Shown in pieces: positions 25,421 through 34,500 of a DNA stretch of 50,458 nucleotides. This stretch comes from a virus. The notes beneath the pieces were generated by a model. It worked only from the letters and a program-made list of their open reading frames with translations, ran no database searches and was not told the DNA's origin. The DNA lies in the IMG/VR virus record IMGVR_UViG_3300042473_000179, positions 1-50,458 of that record. One strand, written 5' to 3'. The translations under genes were made by a program, and so were the position numbers. The stretch's first letter is position 1; every line of letters begins with the position of its first letter.

Positions 25421-26430
25421 ATACAATACTAAAAGTAGAACAAAAGTGGCCAGAAGACTATCTAAGAATAGATTTCTCTGTTGGCGATATATGTAACTAT
25501 CAGTGTTGGTATTGCTGGCCAGAATCGCATGCTGCTGAATACAAATGGCCTGACTATGATCTGCTGATTAAAAATTTATCTCACGTATTAGATTATTATA
25601 TTGCAAACACTAATAAAAGACGATTTGAATTTTGTCTGTTAGGCGGAGAGGTTACACACTGGTCTCGTTTCCTTGATTTTATAAAACACTTCAAAGAAAA
25701 TTACAATTGTATTTTTAATTTAATTTCCAACGGTTCGAAAAAATTATCGTGGTGGAGAGAAGCAGCACCTTACTTAGACTATGTGCTGATTAGTCATCAT
25801 CAACAATTCTCTAAAGTAGAACACAATAGAGAGTTGCTTGATTTACTCTATGAACAGGGTGTGATTGGAGTTACTACTGTACTAATGGATCCGGGAAACT
25901 GGGACAAATGTTTAGAAACTATAGAATATTATAAGAAAAGTAAGCGGCGATGGTCTATCAGGTATGGCGAAATTATTCATAAAGACGTCAACTACACAGA
26001 TGAACAAAAGGAAGTTATAGGAAAAGTTAGAGCAAGGGGTGCAAATCCACTGTGGTTCTGGTGGAACAACAAGACGCCTCGAACTATTCCTTACGTTACC
26101 GGACTTGATGGTAAGAAGAAAAAAGTGCCAGATAATTACATCCTTTTAAATCGGTTAAACAATTTCCAAGGATGGGAGTGCAATGTAGGAGTAGATTGGT
26201 TTGCAATCAAAATTGACGGCTCGGTTGTTGGAGTATGTAGCAATTTGTTATATAAAAATAACACCGTTCATAATATATACGACATAGACTTTACTGCTAA
26301 ATTTTCTCCAGAAATTGTTCCAGCAATTTGTATGCAAAATGGATGCTGGTGTGGGTTTGAAACAAACATGCCCAAACGTAAAATAGATTTTACAACAAAG
26401 AATAAGATAATACCGATACATGTTAATTGA
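25417..26430 (+). CDS. Radical SAM protein (CNYQCWYC type)
   Basis: 337 aa. C26-x3-C30-x2-C33 (ICNYQCWYCWPES) is followed by a variant SAM motif LLGGEVTHW (GGEV instead of GGEP). The C-terminal block GWECNVGVDWFAIKIDGSVV, then GVCSN, ICMQNGCWCGF, holds four to five Cys as in the previous gene. ATGA overlap upstream, 11-nt overlap with the methyltransferase-like gene downstream. The two radical SAM paralogues in tandem may act in sequence or as a pair on the same substrate. Confidence 0.85.
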   Translation: MNTILKVEQKWPEDYLRIDFSVGDICNYQCWYCWPESHAAEYKWPDYDLLIKNLSHVLDYYIANTNKRRFEFCLLGGEVTHWSRFLDFIKHFKENYNCIFNLISNGSKKLSWWREAAPYLDYVLISHHQQFSKVEHNRELLDLLYEQGVIGVTTVLMDPGNWDKCLETIEYYKKSKRRWSIRYGEIIHKDVNYTDEQKEVIGKVRARGANPLWFWWNNKTPRTIPYVTGLDGKKKKVPDNYILLNRLNNFQGWECNVGVDWFAIKIDGSVVGVCSNLLYKNNTVHNIYDIDFTAKFSPEIVPAICMQNGCWCGFETNMPKRKIDFTTKNKIIPIHVN

Positions 26431-27031
26431 TACTGAGCACCTACACTACTGGATGCAAGCCATTAGACAAAGTAAAGACCCTATGCGAACCATGGATGCA
26501 TTTTGGAGTGGCCAACTTAAAAGTAAAGAGTGGTTGATTGATGCATTGGAAATGACAGTACATCCGCAAGTTGATTGTGTAATGCCTAAGCCCTTTGCTA
26601 TTGACATACACGGCGGATGGGTCGGAGTGCTGGCCAGTATGTTATTTCAAAGTAGAATTCCCGTAGCAACTATTCGCAGCATTGATATAGATTCAACATG
26701 CGAATCTGTTGCTACTATGATGAATAAGAAAGAGGAAATGCAAGGAAAGTTTAAAGCAGTTACTTCTGATATGTGTACTATTCGTAGTGACAGCGATATT
26801 ATAATCAATACTAGTTGCGAACACATTACACAAGATCAATTTGATTTGTGGAAAACTGGCATACCTTATAACAGTTTATTAGTGTTGCAAGGTAACAACT
26901 ATAACATACCCGAACACATTCGTACAGCAGACAGTTTGGAGCATTTTAAACAACAATGCGGCATCAATATCGTTTGGGCAGGTGAACTAGAACTGCCGTT
27001 ATACACACGTTTTATGGTAATAGGTCGTTAA
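26420..27031 (+). CDS. Class I SAM-methyltransferase-like protein
   Basis: 203 aa. IDIHGGWVGVLASMLFQS corresponds to the glycine-rich motif I region, SIDIDSTCESVA to the acidic end of strand beta-2, and IIINTSCEHIT to the motif IV region with the common phage 'NTSCEH' phrase. A short helical N-terminus precedes. It probably transfers methyl from SAM, but acceptor is unknown. Third gene of a plus-strand trio with two radical SAM genes; stop lies 2 nt from the convergent sulfotransferase stop. Confidence 0.6.
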   Translation: MLIDTEHLHYWMQAIRQSKDPMRTMDAFWSGQLKSKEWLIDALEMTVHPQVDCVMPKPFAIDIHGGWVGVLASMLFQSRIPVATIRSIDIDSTCESVATMMNKKEEMQGKFKAVTSDMCTIRSDSDIIINTSCEHITQDQFDLWKTGIPYNSLLVLQGNNYNIPEHIRTADSLEHFKQQCGINIVWAGELELPLYTRFMVIGR

Positions 27032-27033
27032 TA

Positions 27034-27597
27034 TTAAAATGTGTAAGTATATAGCTCGATGTCTTCTTTAAATATGTTTGCTATTTTATTTTTCTGATCA
27101 GTTGTATAGTATGTTTTATAATCGTTGTGTGTTGAGGTGTTGATATAAGGCAACGGTTTTTCACAATTTAGTAAATTTTGTATCACTTTAAAATCTGTTG
27201 AGAGAGTTTCAGCTTTGAACAACCAGTCAACACCCGGCTCAATCCATTTACACTGGTTAGTAGATAACGAGTTCCAACTCTGTGTATCATAGTCAAGTTT
27301 ACCAACAAACTGATTCCACGTGGGAAAATCATCTATTGACTTAATGTTATTATTTTCCCAATAAAACTTATATTGTTGTAGATAAAAATATGAACTTACC
27401 ATTCTTGCCCACGGGTTACGAACAATTGCAAAGGACCGGCCAACATTCCACGACTCTTTAATTGTTGACAAGTTAGGATGTCCGCCAATTCGTTCATACT
27501 CAAAATTTCTACTTAACCATTCAACTACACTTGACCCTGCACTTTTGGGAATATGTACAAACGTTAAATTGTTATTGGGTAGATTGATTGCTGCCAT
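27034..27597 (-). CDS. Sulfotransferase family protein
   Basis: 187 aa. FVHIPKSAGSSVVEWL is the 5'-phosphosulfate-binding loop of Sulfotransfer_2-type enzymes, and FAIVRNPWARMVSSYFYLQ is the 3'-phosphate-binding motif (RNPxxRxxS). These transfer sulfate from PAPS to hydroxyls of sugars or other acceptors. It is shorter than usual (250 or more aa), so it may be a minimal version. It overlaps the radical SAM gene upstream by 26 nt. Suggests decoration of a glycan or lipid. Confidence 0.82.
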   Translation of the reverse strand: MAAINLPNNNLTFVHIPKSAGSSVVEWLSRNFEYERIGGHPNLSTIKESWNVGRSFAIVRNPWARMVSSYFYLQQYKFYWENNNIKSIDDFPTWNQFVGKLDYDTQSWNSLSTNQCKWIEPGVDWLFKAETLSTDFKVIQNLLNCEKPLPYINTSTHNDYKTYYTTDQKNKIANIFKEDIELYTYTF

Positions 27598-28597
27598 GTT
27601 TGTCGTTAAATTTTATTTCACTATCAGAGCAAACTCCTGCACATGCAGCCAGTCTGCCGTTGGCATAGTCTTTGTTCCAACTGTCTTGAACACCTCGAAA
27701 AAAAGTACCTTGCATAATACTGTCCCAATCGTGTAATTTGAGATTTATTTTGCTGTCTCCATGTTCAGCCCATAGTATTTCCCAGCCGTCTTTAAAGTCA
27801 ACAGTTCTGCTGTACATGTTTCTGGATGATAAGGGACAACAAGGAAATAGCTTGCCAGTGTACTCTATATACACTGTGCTGTTGTGTTTGGCATAACAAC
27901 TGATCTTGCTATGGTTACTTTGGTCATGCCACTGAGACAACGTTATCCTAGGCATTAATTTTATAACTTGAGATGGCGGCTCCACAATTTTAGTTTGTGC
28001 AGTCATTTCAAACAGTGTAAATCTGTGCGATGGCTTGACAAAGAAATTCTTAAAACCCATGCTGAGTGACAGTTTCCTTGCTTGCTCAACTTGATGCTCA
28101 TTGTGCTTGAATGTAATAAATTGCCATTCAGCATGGCCACCTGCATCTATAAACGCTTTGGCATTTTTCATTACTTTGTTCCATGCCACATTCACACGGT
28201 ATACATGATTGGTATCTGACAAGCCGTCAATGGCAAATATCACACGGCCTTTAGTGCTTAACGATTCAGCAAGTTTGATCCAGAATGTTTCATTGCGTAG
28301 GCCGCCATTGGTTGAAACTGTGATGTAACACTGTGGTGCTCGTGCCAGTACAGTATCACACACATCTATAAAATTTGGTGCGGCTGCTGAGTCACCGAGT
28401 ACTCCATTGAACAACACTCGCTCAACTTGTTGCATAACATAGTCTGGTATGCGATCTTTGAAAAATTTCGTAGGTAGATATGTTTCTTCAAACCAAGATT
28501 TATCATCCGGTGTATTTTCTCTCAAACACATAGGGCATGCCGCATTACAGATAGACGTATTTTCTATCTGTAGTTCTTTAATATTTTTGTAAAACAT
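27572..28597 (-). CDS. Radical SAM/SPASM protein (CNAACPMC type)
   Basis: 341 aa. C17-x3-C21-x2-C24 (SICNAACPMCLR), then FNGVLGDSAAAP in place of a GGEP motif, and VIFAIDGLSD. A C-terminal SPASM-like set includes CYAKHNSTVYIEYTGKLFPC followed by CC-like Cys and AACAGVCSDSE. Similar to 32262-33242; both share the phrase FKHNEHQ/FEHNEHQ. It overlaps both neighbours (sulfotransferase and kinase-like). Substrate unknown. Confidence 0.84.
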   Translation of the reverse strand: MFYKNIKELQIENTSICNAACPMCLRENTPDDKSWFEETYLPTKFFKDRIPDYVMQQVERVLFNGVLGDSAAAPNFIDVCDTVLARAPQCYITVSTNGGLRNETFWIKLAESLSTKGRVIFAIDGLSDTNHVYRVNVAWNKVMKNAKAFIDAGGHAEWQFITFKHNEHQVEQARKLSLSMGFKNFFVKPSHRFTLFEMTAQTKIVEPPSQVIKLMPRITLSQWHDQSNHSKISCYAKHNSTVYIEYTGKLFPCCPLSSRNMYSRTVDFKDGWEILWAEHGDSKINLKLHDWDSIMQGTFFRGVQDSWNKDYANGRLAACAGVCSDSEIKFNDKHGSNQSTQ

Positions 28598-29270
28598 TCA
28601 ATGCTCTATCTATCAGCTCAGCTGAATAATTTGCTCTAAAACTATTAAGCGCCACAGTTTGTATTTCTTTAATTGTATAAGATGTATCTAAATCAAATCC
28701 GAGAGTGGCCAACGCACCGGCTAGTTTGTCTTTACGTTGTGCGCTTATTTGCATCAGGATACTGCTTATTTTAATTTTCTCACCATCCAGTGGATAGCAA
28801 AAGAACCAGTTGAGTGGAACAAGCTGACCTTCGTTAACTGTCCAACTATTTGGATGAATACTGATCTTGGCAATGTTATTGTCCCACATGGTGGTTAGTA
28901 GAGTCAGCCACTGATCCTGCCAGTTGGGTAACACATTTTCATTTGCCATTCGTTGCATTAAGAAATCGTTACCAGTCCATTCTAGAAAGATACGACGGTT
29001 ATCAGTATCCACATCTTGAATTTTCAGCGTTGGTAAACACTTACCTGCCAGTGCATGAAATTTTAATTCACTTTCAAATCTCTGAGTTAACAATTCTTTA
29101 GTCCACACTTCATTTTCTTCAGGGAAACAATGATAGCCAATCTGTCTATTAAAATCCATGCAGAATGTCTTGTTATCAGGACTTACCAATGCTGTGTAAA
29201 CAAGGTTAGCTCTCACATTCTGGTGAACTTCCCAGTTGTAATAATAATTCCAATTTGATATATCTGTCAT
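28578..29270 (-). CDS. Kinase-fold-like protein (small, degenerate APH/LPS-kinase type)
   Basis: 230 aa from ATG 29270 (MTDISNWNYYYNW); an earlier TTG at 29318 would overlap the divergent gene start. FESELKFHALAGKCLPTLKI and RRIFLEWTGNDFLMQRM resemble the N-lobe strands and hinge of small-molecule kinases. ISIHPNSWTVNEGQLVPLNW sits where HxDxxxxN...D would be but lacks the usual Asp, so catalysis is doubtful. It overlaps the radical SAM gene by 20 nt. Confidence 0.5.
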   Translation of the reverse strand: MTDISNWNYYYNWEVHQNVRANLVYTALVSPDNKTFCMDFNRQIGYHCFPEENEVWTKELLTQRFESELKFHALAGKCLPTLKIQDVDTDNRRIFLEWTGNDFLMQRMANENVLPNWQDQWLTLLTTMWDNNIAKISIHPNSWTVNEGQLVPLNWFFCYPLDGEKIKISSILMQISAQRKDKLAGALATLGFDLDTSYTIKEIQTVALNSFRANYSAELIDRALNVLQKY

Positions 29271-29310
29271 GTTTAAAGTGATAATTAAACATATACTTAG
29301 CAAGGTTTTT

Positions 29311-30090
29311 ATGATCAAAGGAATAAATTCTCAACCGTACATTGATCTTGATCCATTTTTGGATATTGAAGGTTTGAAAAAACTTCATTACCGAATATGT
29401 AAGGGCATAGTCTTGTCTGAAAATAAAAAAGAAGGAAACATTGTTCGCCCAGGTGGATTTAATGATGCATACGAATTAACAATCAAACCAACATTTCAAG
29501 CGGTAGATGAATACTTTGCACTGCCAGAAGATCATGAGATTAGAATAATAGGCAGAGAGATTGGGGAATGGAAAAACAGAGATCAGTTTGTGTTGTATTT
29601 AAAACTAGTGTTAGGTGCGTACGATCCTTATCAATTCATATTCCTTAAAACCGAATCTGGTGGATGGGAAACTAGATTTGAAGAAAAGGCATGGACCACG
29701 GACACAAAATATTTTCCTGAATTAAAGCAATGGCTTGAAAAATTAGTACCCAGCGTGTTCACACACATGGGTCGCATCATAATTTTCAAAGCAGAGCACG
29801 ATGGTTTGACAGCTCTGCATAGAGATTTAATCTATCCCAACGAAACTACATACTTTGATCACCGTCACGAATTTATACACCTACGTACTAAAATAAGCAA
29901 GCCATTTTATATATGGGATCCCGAGACCGATACTAAAGTTGAAACCACATCACACGCATTGTTCTTCAATGACCAAGATTGGCACAATGGCGGTCGAGCA
30001 AATGTGCAATCATTTAGCATCAGAGTAGACGGCACATTTACAGAAGAATTTCGCAATCGCATTGGCATAGGTCACTTACAACATTACTAA
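29311..30090 (+). CDS. 2OG-Fe(II) oxygenase-like protein (family A)
   Basis: 259 aa from ATG 29311, with AAGG 6 nt upstream; the 42-nt longer frame lacks a ribosome site. Iron ligands H170-x-D172 (TALHRDLIYP) and H225 (DQDWHNGGRA), with an Arg in FSIRVDGTF as 2OG anchor. It is alone on plus between two minus blocks. A homologue with the same C-terminal architecture is 38625-39344. Likely a hydroxylase of a small or peptide substrate. Confidence 0.7.
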   Translation: MIKGINSQPYIDLDPFLDIEGLKKLHYRICKGIVLSENKKEGNIVRPGGFNDAYELTIKPTFQAVDEYFALPEDHEIRIIGREIGEWKNRDQFVLYLKLVLGAYDPYQFIFLKTESGGWETRFEEKAWTTDTKYFPELKQWLEKLVPSVFTHMGRIIIFKAEHDGLTALHRDLIYPNETTYFDHRHEFIHLRTKISKPFYIWDPETDTKVETTSHALFFNDQDWHNGGRANVQSFSIRVDGTFTEEFRNRIGIGHLQHY

Positions 30091-30918
30091 TTATAGTCTA
30101 GTCACAACTGGGCGAGTCATTGCGTGATTTGAATGAACCCAATTATTAGCATAGTTTCTAGCGTTACTACTTAATAAATTGTTAGGCCACACCCAATCTA
30201 AGAACATCAGTGCTTCACTTGGCATAGGATGTAAATCATTTCCTGGAGAAACACGTCGTTCTTCGTCTAGACGCTCGGTACGAAACCATTTATATACACC
30301 ACTAAAATCATCAAATACTGATTGATACAATGTTATTATATCATTGTTGTCAACATATTTTGGAATTTCTCCTCCACCATATATTTTTTTACACTGATCT
30401 CTCCATTCTTTCATCATTGTTGTTTTTTGAGATTTATCAGCAAGATCATATTTAGATTTTAGATCGTCACTGTGTAAAAACTCTCCCCATGATAAATTTG
30501 CCCAGTCACACTCTTTAGTTTTTAAAATATGCTGGGTTGCTTTAATTAAAGTAAGGTCACGCATTAAATAGTGTCTGTCATCAAAATAATACTTTTCAGT
30601 CCATTCTTTACCATAATTTGCTTCAATGTTGTAAGGGGAAAAATGTACCCATTCGTTAACAGAATATCTGTCTTCTCGGTCTTTGATAGTCCAGAAAATA
30701 ATTACTAAATCGTCTTTGGTAAAATTATAACGTGCATCGGCTTCCATAACACTATTAAATATAAAATAGTTGCCGCCTGCTTGTTTCCCCCAATTCACAT
30801 ATACTTCAATATCTTTACCTATAATGTCTGCCCATGTAGGCCAGTTGTAGTTAGTAAAACTACAACCGAACGCAAAAAATCTTTTATATTTTTTTGGATC
30901 AAGATTTTGTATTTTCAT
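30091..30918 (-). CDS. SGNH/GDSL-like hydrolase
   Basis: 275 aa. Block I is FFAFGCSFTNYNWP (G-x-S), then a Gly/Asn position KQAGGNYFIF, and the catalytic D-x-x-H as NDLHPMPSEALMFLDW. This fold removes or transfers acyl groups (for example O-acetyl esterases or acyltransferases). It overlaps the oxygenase gene upstream by 4 nt. Similar to the protein at 37263-37895 (GCSYTYG, DSHPGPKSN). Probably acts on a glycan or other acylated product. Confidence 0.68.
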   Translation of the reverse strand: MKIQNLDPKKYKRFFAFGCSFTNYNWPTWADIIGKDIEVYVNWGKQAGGNYFIFNSVMEADARYNFTKDDLVIIFWTIKDREDRYSVNEWVHFSPYNIEANYGKEWTEKYYFDDRHYLMRDLTLIKATQHILKTKECDWANLSWGEFLHSDDLKSKYDLADKSQKTTMMKEWRDQCKKIYGGGEIPKYVDNNDIITLYQSVFDDFSGVYKWFRTERLDEERRVSPGNDLHPMPSEALMFLDWVWPNNLLSSNARNYANNWVHSNHAMTRPVVTRL

Positions 30919-31385
30919 GTAATGACTACCTGCAAACTAATTTTAGGTACGAGACTACAATTTGCGGCACCGTGTGAGATTGAGATACTATCAAATTCAA
31001 AAACATCACCTTTTTTGTAATCAGTCAACACTTTATCACCGTATGAAAATAAGTGTCCTGGTTGGTAATCCTGGCATGCGATCCACAATCTGCTTTTAGG
31101 TTCAAGACTGGGATATATATCTTGATGATATGGAAATACATTGCCAGGTAATAGCTTGCTGAACCACCAATTTCCAACAAAGGGCAAATCAACTGTGAAG
31201 GGAAAGTTGTCACTACTAAATGATTCCCAGTATAAGCGATTAATATCGCATCCAGCTGCAATCCATTTTTCACATGTTTCTTTTTGATAATTTGCAGGCG
31301 GCAATACAGGACGTTTTGACCCGGTGTTTTGCATCATGAAATCTAATGCACGTTGGTCTATTTGAATATTTTTTAAGAATTTCAT
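30915..31385 (-). CDS. Small 2OG-Fe(II) oxygenase-like protein, 156 aa
   Basis: Compact beta-helix core: WWFSKLLPGNVFPYHQDIYP gives H87-x-D89, and SISISHGAANC gives H138. In place of the usual Arg 2OG anchor is Lys148 (PKISLQVVI). Between them, SRLWIACQDYQPGHLF is the typical major-strand segment. It overlaps the SGNH gene (4 nt) and the radical SAM gene (4 nt), showing physical coupling of the three enzyme types. Confidence 0.65.
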   Translation of the reverse strand: MKFLKNIQIDQRALDFMMQNTGSKRPVLPPANYQKETCEKWIAAGCDINRLYWESFSSDNFPFTVDLPFVGNWWFSKLLPGNVFPYHQDIYPSLEPKSRLWIACQDYQPGHLFSYGDKVLTDYKKGDVFEFDSISISHGAANCSLVPKISLQVVIT

Positions 31386-32299
31386 ATTTTATATTTTGTT
31401 AAGGGTATATCGGCAGCACATGTGCAAAAGTTCCTATCACAAATAATAGCTTCGATAGGTTGCAAAAATGTGCCTTTATATATATTACCTAAACTTCCTC
31501 CTACCCGACAAGTTGCTCTGTGAACATCTCCATCCCAATTAATCATTAGGCTTTCAATGCCTGCATTACAAGACCAGTCTTTGAATTTATTTAAATGCAA
31601 CTTAATCACATCGTTTGCATGAATTATTTGTGTATCGTCTATTACACAGTTTCCTTGCACAGTTGATTCTAGTTTTTTAATCCAATTTAAATCATCAGGG
31701 TGATAACGCATATCGTCAAACAAATCGTGATCACCTTCAGTCCAGCGTATGCGTCGTAAAGTAGCAGGAATGTGTGCAGTTAAACATCTAGCAAATAGTG
31801 TATAGGCTGCAGGCATGTGATCATGATGGCACATGATCTGTGATATAATTTTAATTTTTGTAAAGTCTGCAACTTTACTCATAGTATTGTAAACACGTTG
31901 CCAATCATATTCTAAATGCAAACTAAACACTATCTGATCAACATTTAAACTAGCGTAAAATTCATATGGCATTGTACCATTAGTTGTTACACTAATCCAA
32001 CTGATACCAACATGATTACAATATTGAATCAATTCTTTAAATTTAGGATGTACAGTGGGCTCACCGCCTGTAAAACTAAGACGTACAGGCTTGCCTAAAG
32101 TCATCAATTTATCAATGGTTGATTTTAGTATTTCTATATCAGTATGTGTGCTTGTGTTATCGTGTATGGACGCTGGACAGTAACTACAGTCATAATTACA
32201 TCGTTTGCCTAGGTTCCATTCAACCTTGATGCTATTTTGATGTGGCCACCGACCAGTTACCTTAGACAAATTGTGCTCCTGATTTATCAAACTTGCCAC
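31382..32299 (-). CDS. Radical SAM protein (CNYDCSYC type)
   Basis: 305 aa. C34-x3-C38-x2-C41 (RCNYDCSYCPAS) and LSFTGGEPTVHP. The C-terminal KDWSCNAGIESLMINWDGDV, CRVGGSLGNIYKG and ICDRNFCTCAAD hold an auxiliary cluster set near-identical in layout to 24449-25420. It overlaps the upstream radical SAM gene by 38 nt and the oxygenase by 4 nt. Part of a three-radical-SAM run. Confidence 0.87.
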   Translation of the reverse strand: MASLINQEHNLSKVTGRWPHQNSIKVEWNLGKRCNYDCSYCPASIHDNTSTHTDIEILKSTIDKLMTLGKPVRLSFTGGEPTVHPKFKELIQYCNHVGISWISVTTNGTMPYEFYASLNVDQIVFSLHLEYDWQRVYNTMSKVADFTKIKIISQIMCHHDHMPAAYTLFARCLTAHIPATLRRIRWTEGDHDLFDDMRYHPDDLNWIKKLESTVQGNCVIDDTQIIHANDVIKLHLNKFKDWSCNAGIESLMINWDGDVHRATCRVGGSLGNIYKGTFLQPIEAIICDRNFCTCAADIPLTKYKI

Positions 32300-33242
32300 A
32301 CTGCTTGCTGCATTCGATTAAAGGCTTGATATTCCATGTATCTTCTATTTGTTTGAAGTGGCCGGATTCAAATATTTCTTCTATTGTATTTTTATTTAGA
32401 TTAGGAAAGTTTCCAATGGAATCCATATAATCAATGCGGGAGCCATGCGTTGGCAGCATCCAACTAACGTCTAACCAACAACAAGGACTAATAGATCCAT
32501 CGGCTGCAATATATAGTTGTTTATACTTCACAGCCTTGCATTGTATTGTTGAAGCCACAGTTGTTGACTCTTTAACTTTGGATATCATATCCTGGCTGAT
32601 TTCTGTAGGTCGTAAAATATGTGTTGTTTTGCCTTCGTCATCCAACACATGCCACTTATTACTAGTAAATCGACTGGTATGTTTGACTGTGAATCTTTTA
32701 AATTTAAGATATTCACTAATGGTTTGACACTCTGCAATTTGGTGCTCGTTGTGCTCAAATGCCAACATATGCCATTCTGCATTGCCGCCGGCATGTATGA
32801 AAGCAGATGCATTTTCTATAATTTTATTATAATCTGTACCTACCCTATAGAGAGAGTGAGTGTCTGCAAGACCATCGATACCGAATACAACCCTAGTTTT
32901 GGTGTAGGCTAATTGTTCCCACCATTGTGTATTTTTAGCACTGCCGTTGGTATGCATACTCAATTGTATTGCAGGATTTGTTTCCTTAATGTATTGGAGT
33001 ATTTTTAAACAATCTTGTGCTACAATAGGATCGCCTAAATTGCCGCATATAAACAAGCTATCTAACTGCTGTATAAATTCAACAGAAAACCATTTTTTAA
33101 ATTGACTTAAAGTTATTTCGTTTAATGTTATCAATGGATTAAGTATGCCGCCACTAATACGTCGCGGGCACATTGGACACCTGGCTTGGCACTTACTTGT
33201 TAATTCCAAATGAATATCTCGAATGTTAACTAATTCATACAT
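32262..33242 (-). CDS. Radical SAM/SPASM protein (CQARCPMC type)
   Basis: 326 aa. C18-x3-C22-x2-C25 (KCQARCPMCPRR), LFICGNLGDPIVAQ, VVFGIDGLADTHS. The C-terminal SPASM part reads LYIAADGSISPCCWLDVSWM and SKQCGKFDKSG, with C-x-C pairs. Paralogous to 27572-28597. Overlaps of 8 and 38 nt with neighbours. Known SPASM enzymes modify ribosomal peptides or sugars; no precursor peptide is evident here. Confidence 0.86.
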   Translation of the reverse strand: MYELVNIRDIHLELTSKCQARCPMCPRRISGGILNPLITLNEITLSQFKKWFSVEFIQQLDSLFICGNLGDPIVAQDCLKILQYIKETNPAIQLSMHTNGSAKNTQWWEQLAYTKTRVVFGIDGLADTHSLYRVGTDYNKIIENASAFIHAGGNAEWHMLAFEHNEHQIAECQTISEYLKFKRFTVKHTSRFTSNKWHVLDDEGKTTHILRPTEISQDMISKVKESTTVASTIQCKAVKYKQLYIAADGSISPCCWLDVSWMLPTHGSRIDYMDSIGNFPNLNKNTIEEIFESGHFKQIEDTWNIKPLIECSKQCGKFDKSGAQFV

Positions 33243-34500
33243 ACAGTTTAAACTCTGGGACAGTATCTAATAAACTTTGTTTACGTGTGGCATCTAATTT
33301 TTGGTTAAACTCAACAAAGTCGTTCCATAGATTATTTTGGTCCTTTGCCTGCAAATAATTTATATTGTCTTGTATTTGTTGATGCGTCACTTTACCTAAT
33401 AATGCATTTTTCTTAACAGCTTCAAATGAGTCTACTCGTGATTTAACTTCTTGTAATCTTTGTATTGCTAGATCTTTTAACGCTTGTGGCAATACTTGTG
33501 CTGATAAACAGTTGGGATAGCTAACACGATGACTGTAAAACACAATTCCCATTTTGTTGATAAAGTAATCAACGCACTCTGCGGCTTGTAGTATGTTTCC
33601 GCCTTGTGCAGTGAATGCACCTACCACACGGCTCACATTTGGTATGGATTGAATTTCTTTAATATTTTCTTCGAGTTGGCTAAAGTTGCCGTTACCACGA
33701 ATGTAATTGTAAACATCATGAATGCCGTCAATGCTGACGTTAACGGCAACTGATCTAAAATGAGGCCAATAGTCATGTATAGTTCTTCCTTTGCTAATAC
33801 CCAGTGTTGTGCCGTTTGTGGCATACTTGATTTCTATGTTCTTACCATAAGGCTTGAGCATATCTAAAATTTTATAGTGTTGCGGATCCATTAATGGTTC
33901 GCCGCCAGCAAACTCAACTCGTCTAAAGTGTGGTAGTAGTTTTTCAAAGCTGCCCCACCAGTTGTCAGTGTCATCGAATGATCCAATATACTGTCCTGGT
34001 TTGCTTACTAGTTTTTCCACAGTGGACACTAGATAGTTGTTTTCTTTTTTGTAAAACGGAACAACTTCATTCCAGTCACTCCAATTAGTACTGTCTAATG
34101 GATTACACATACGACAACGTAAGTTACACAAATTATTAAGTTTAATTTCCATTGTGGGAAATTCAAACGGCATTGTATAGTTGTCAGTTAGTGTATCAAG
34201 TGCATTGGGATAAAGATTGATACGACTCTCTGGAATGGAATCTTTAATGTGTCGCTGACGTAAACTCTCAACGCCTTGATCTTCTAAATCAAAACATGGC
34301 ATACACACAAGTGGACGTTCGTTATTAAGTATTTGTTTTCGTACTTCTTGCATGTTTTGGCTATTCCACACGCTTTCTAGACTTTCATCTTGAATCCAAC
34401 CAACAGGCAGGCTACGACAGCAGACTTTAACGGCTCCGTCTTCACGTGTAGCTAATCCTGTAAAAGGATGCATGCAAAATGTTTTACTTTGATTGTTCAA
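33235..34500 (-). CDS. N-terminal-twitch radical SAM protein
   Basis: 421 aa using TTG 34500, which has AGAGAG upstream and makes the frame start LNNQSKTFCMHPFTGLATRE; an ATG at 34551 gives 438 aa but lies deeper in the QueC-like gene. The N-terminal cysteine set (TFCMHPF, VKVCCRS, CMPC) precedes the radical SAM core (LCNLRCRMCN) and FAGGEPLMDP. Domain order as in 6983-8275 and 35868-37280. Overlaps the QueC-like gene end. Confidence 0.85.
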   Translation of the reverse strand: MNNQSKTFCMHPFTGLATREDGAVKVCCRSLPVGWIQDESLESVWNSQNMQEVRKQILNNERPLVCMPCFDLEDQGVESLRQRHIKDSIPESRINLYPNALDTLTDNYTMPFEFPTMEIKLNNLCNLRCRMCNPLDSTNWSDWNEVVPFYKKENNYLVSTVEKLVSKPGQYIGSFDDTDNWWGSFEKLLPHFRRVEFAGGEPLMDPQHYKILDMLKPYGKNIEIKYATNGTTLGISKGRTIHDYWPHFRSVAVNVSIDGIHDVYNYIRGNGNFSQLEENIKEIQSIPNVSRVVGAFTAQGGNILQAAECVDYFINKMGIVFYSHRVSYPNCLSAQVLPQALKDLAIQRLQEVKSRVDSFEAVKKNALLGKVTHQQIQDNINYLQAKDQNNLWNDFVEFNQKLDATRKQSLLDTVPEFKLYV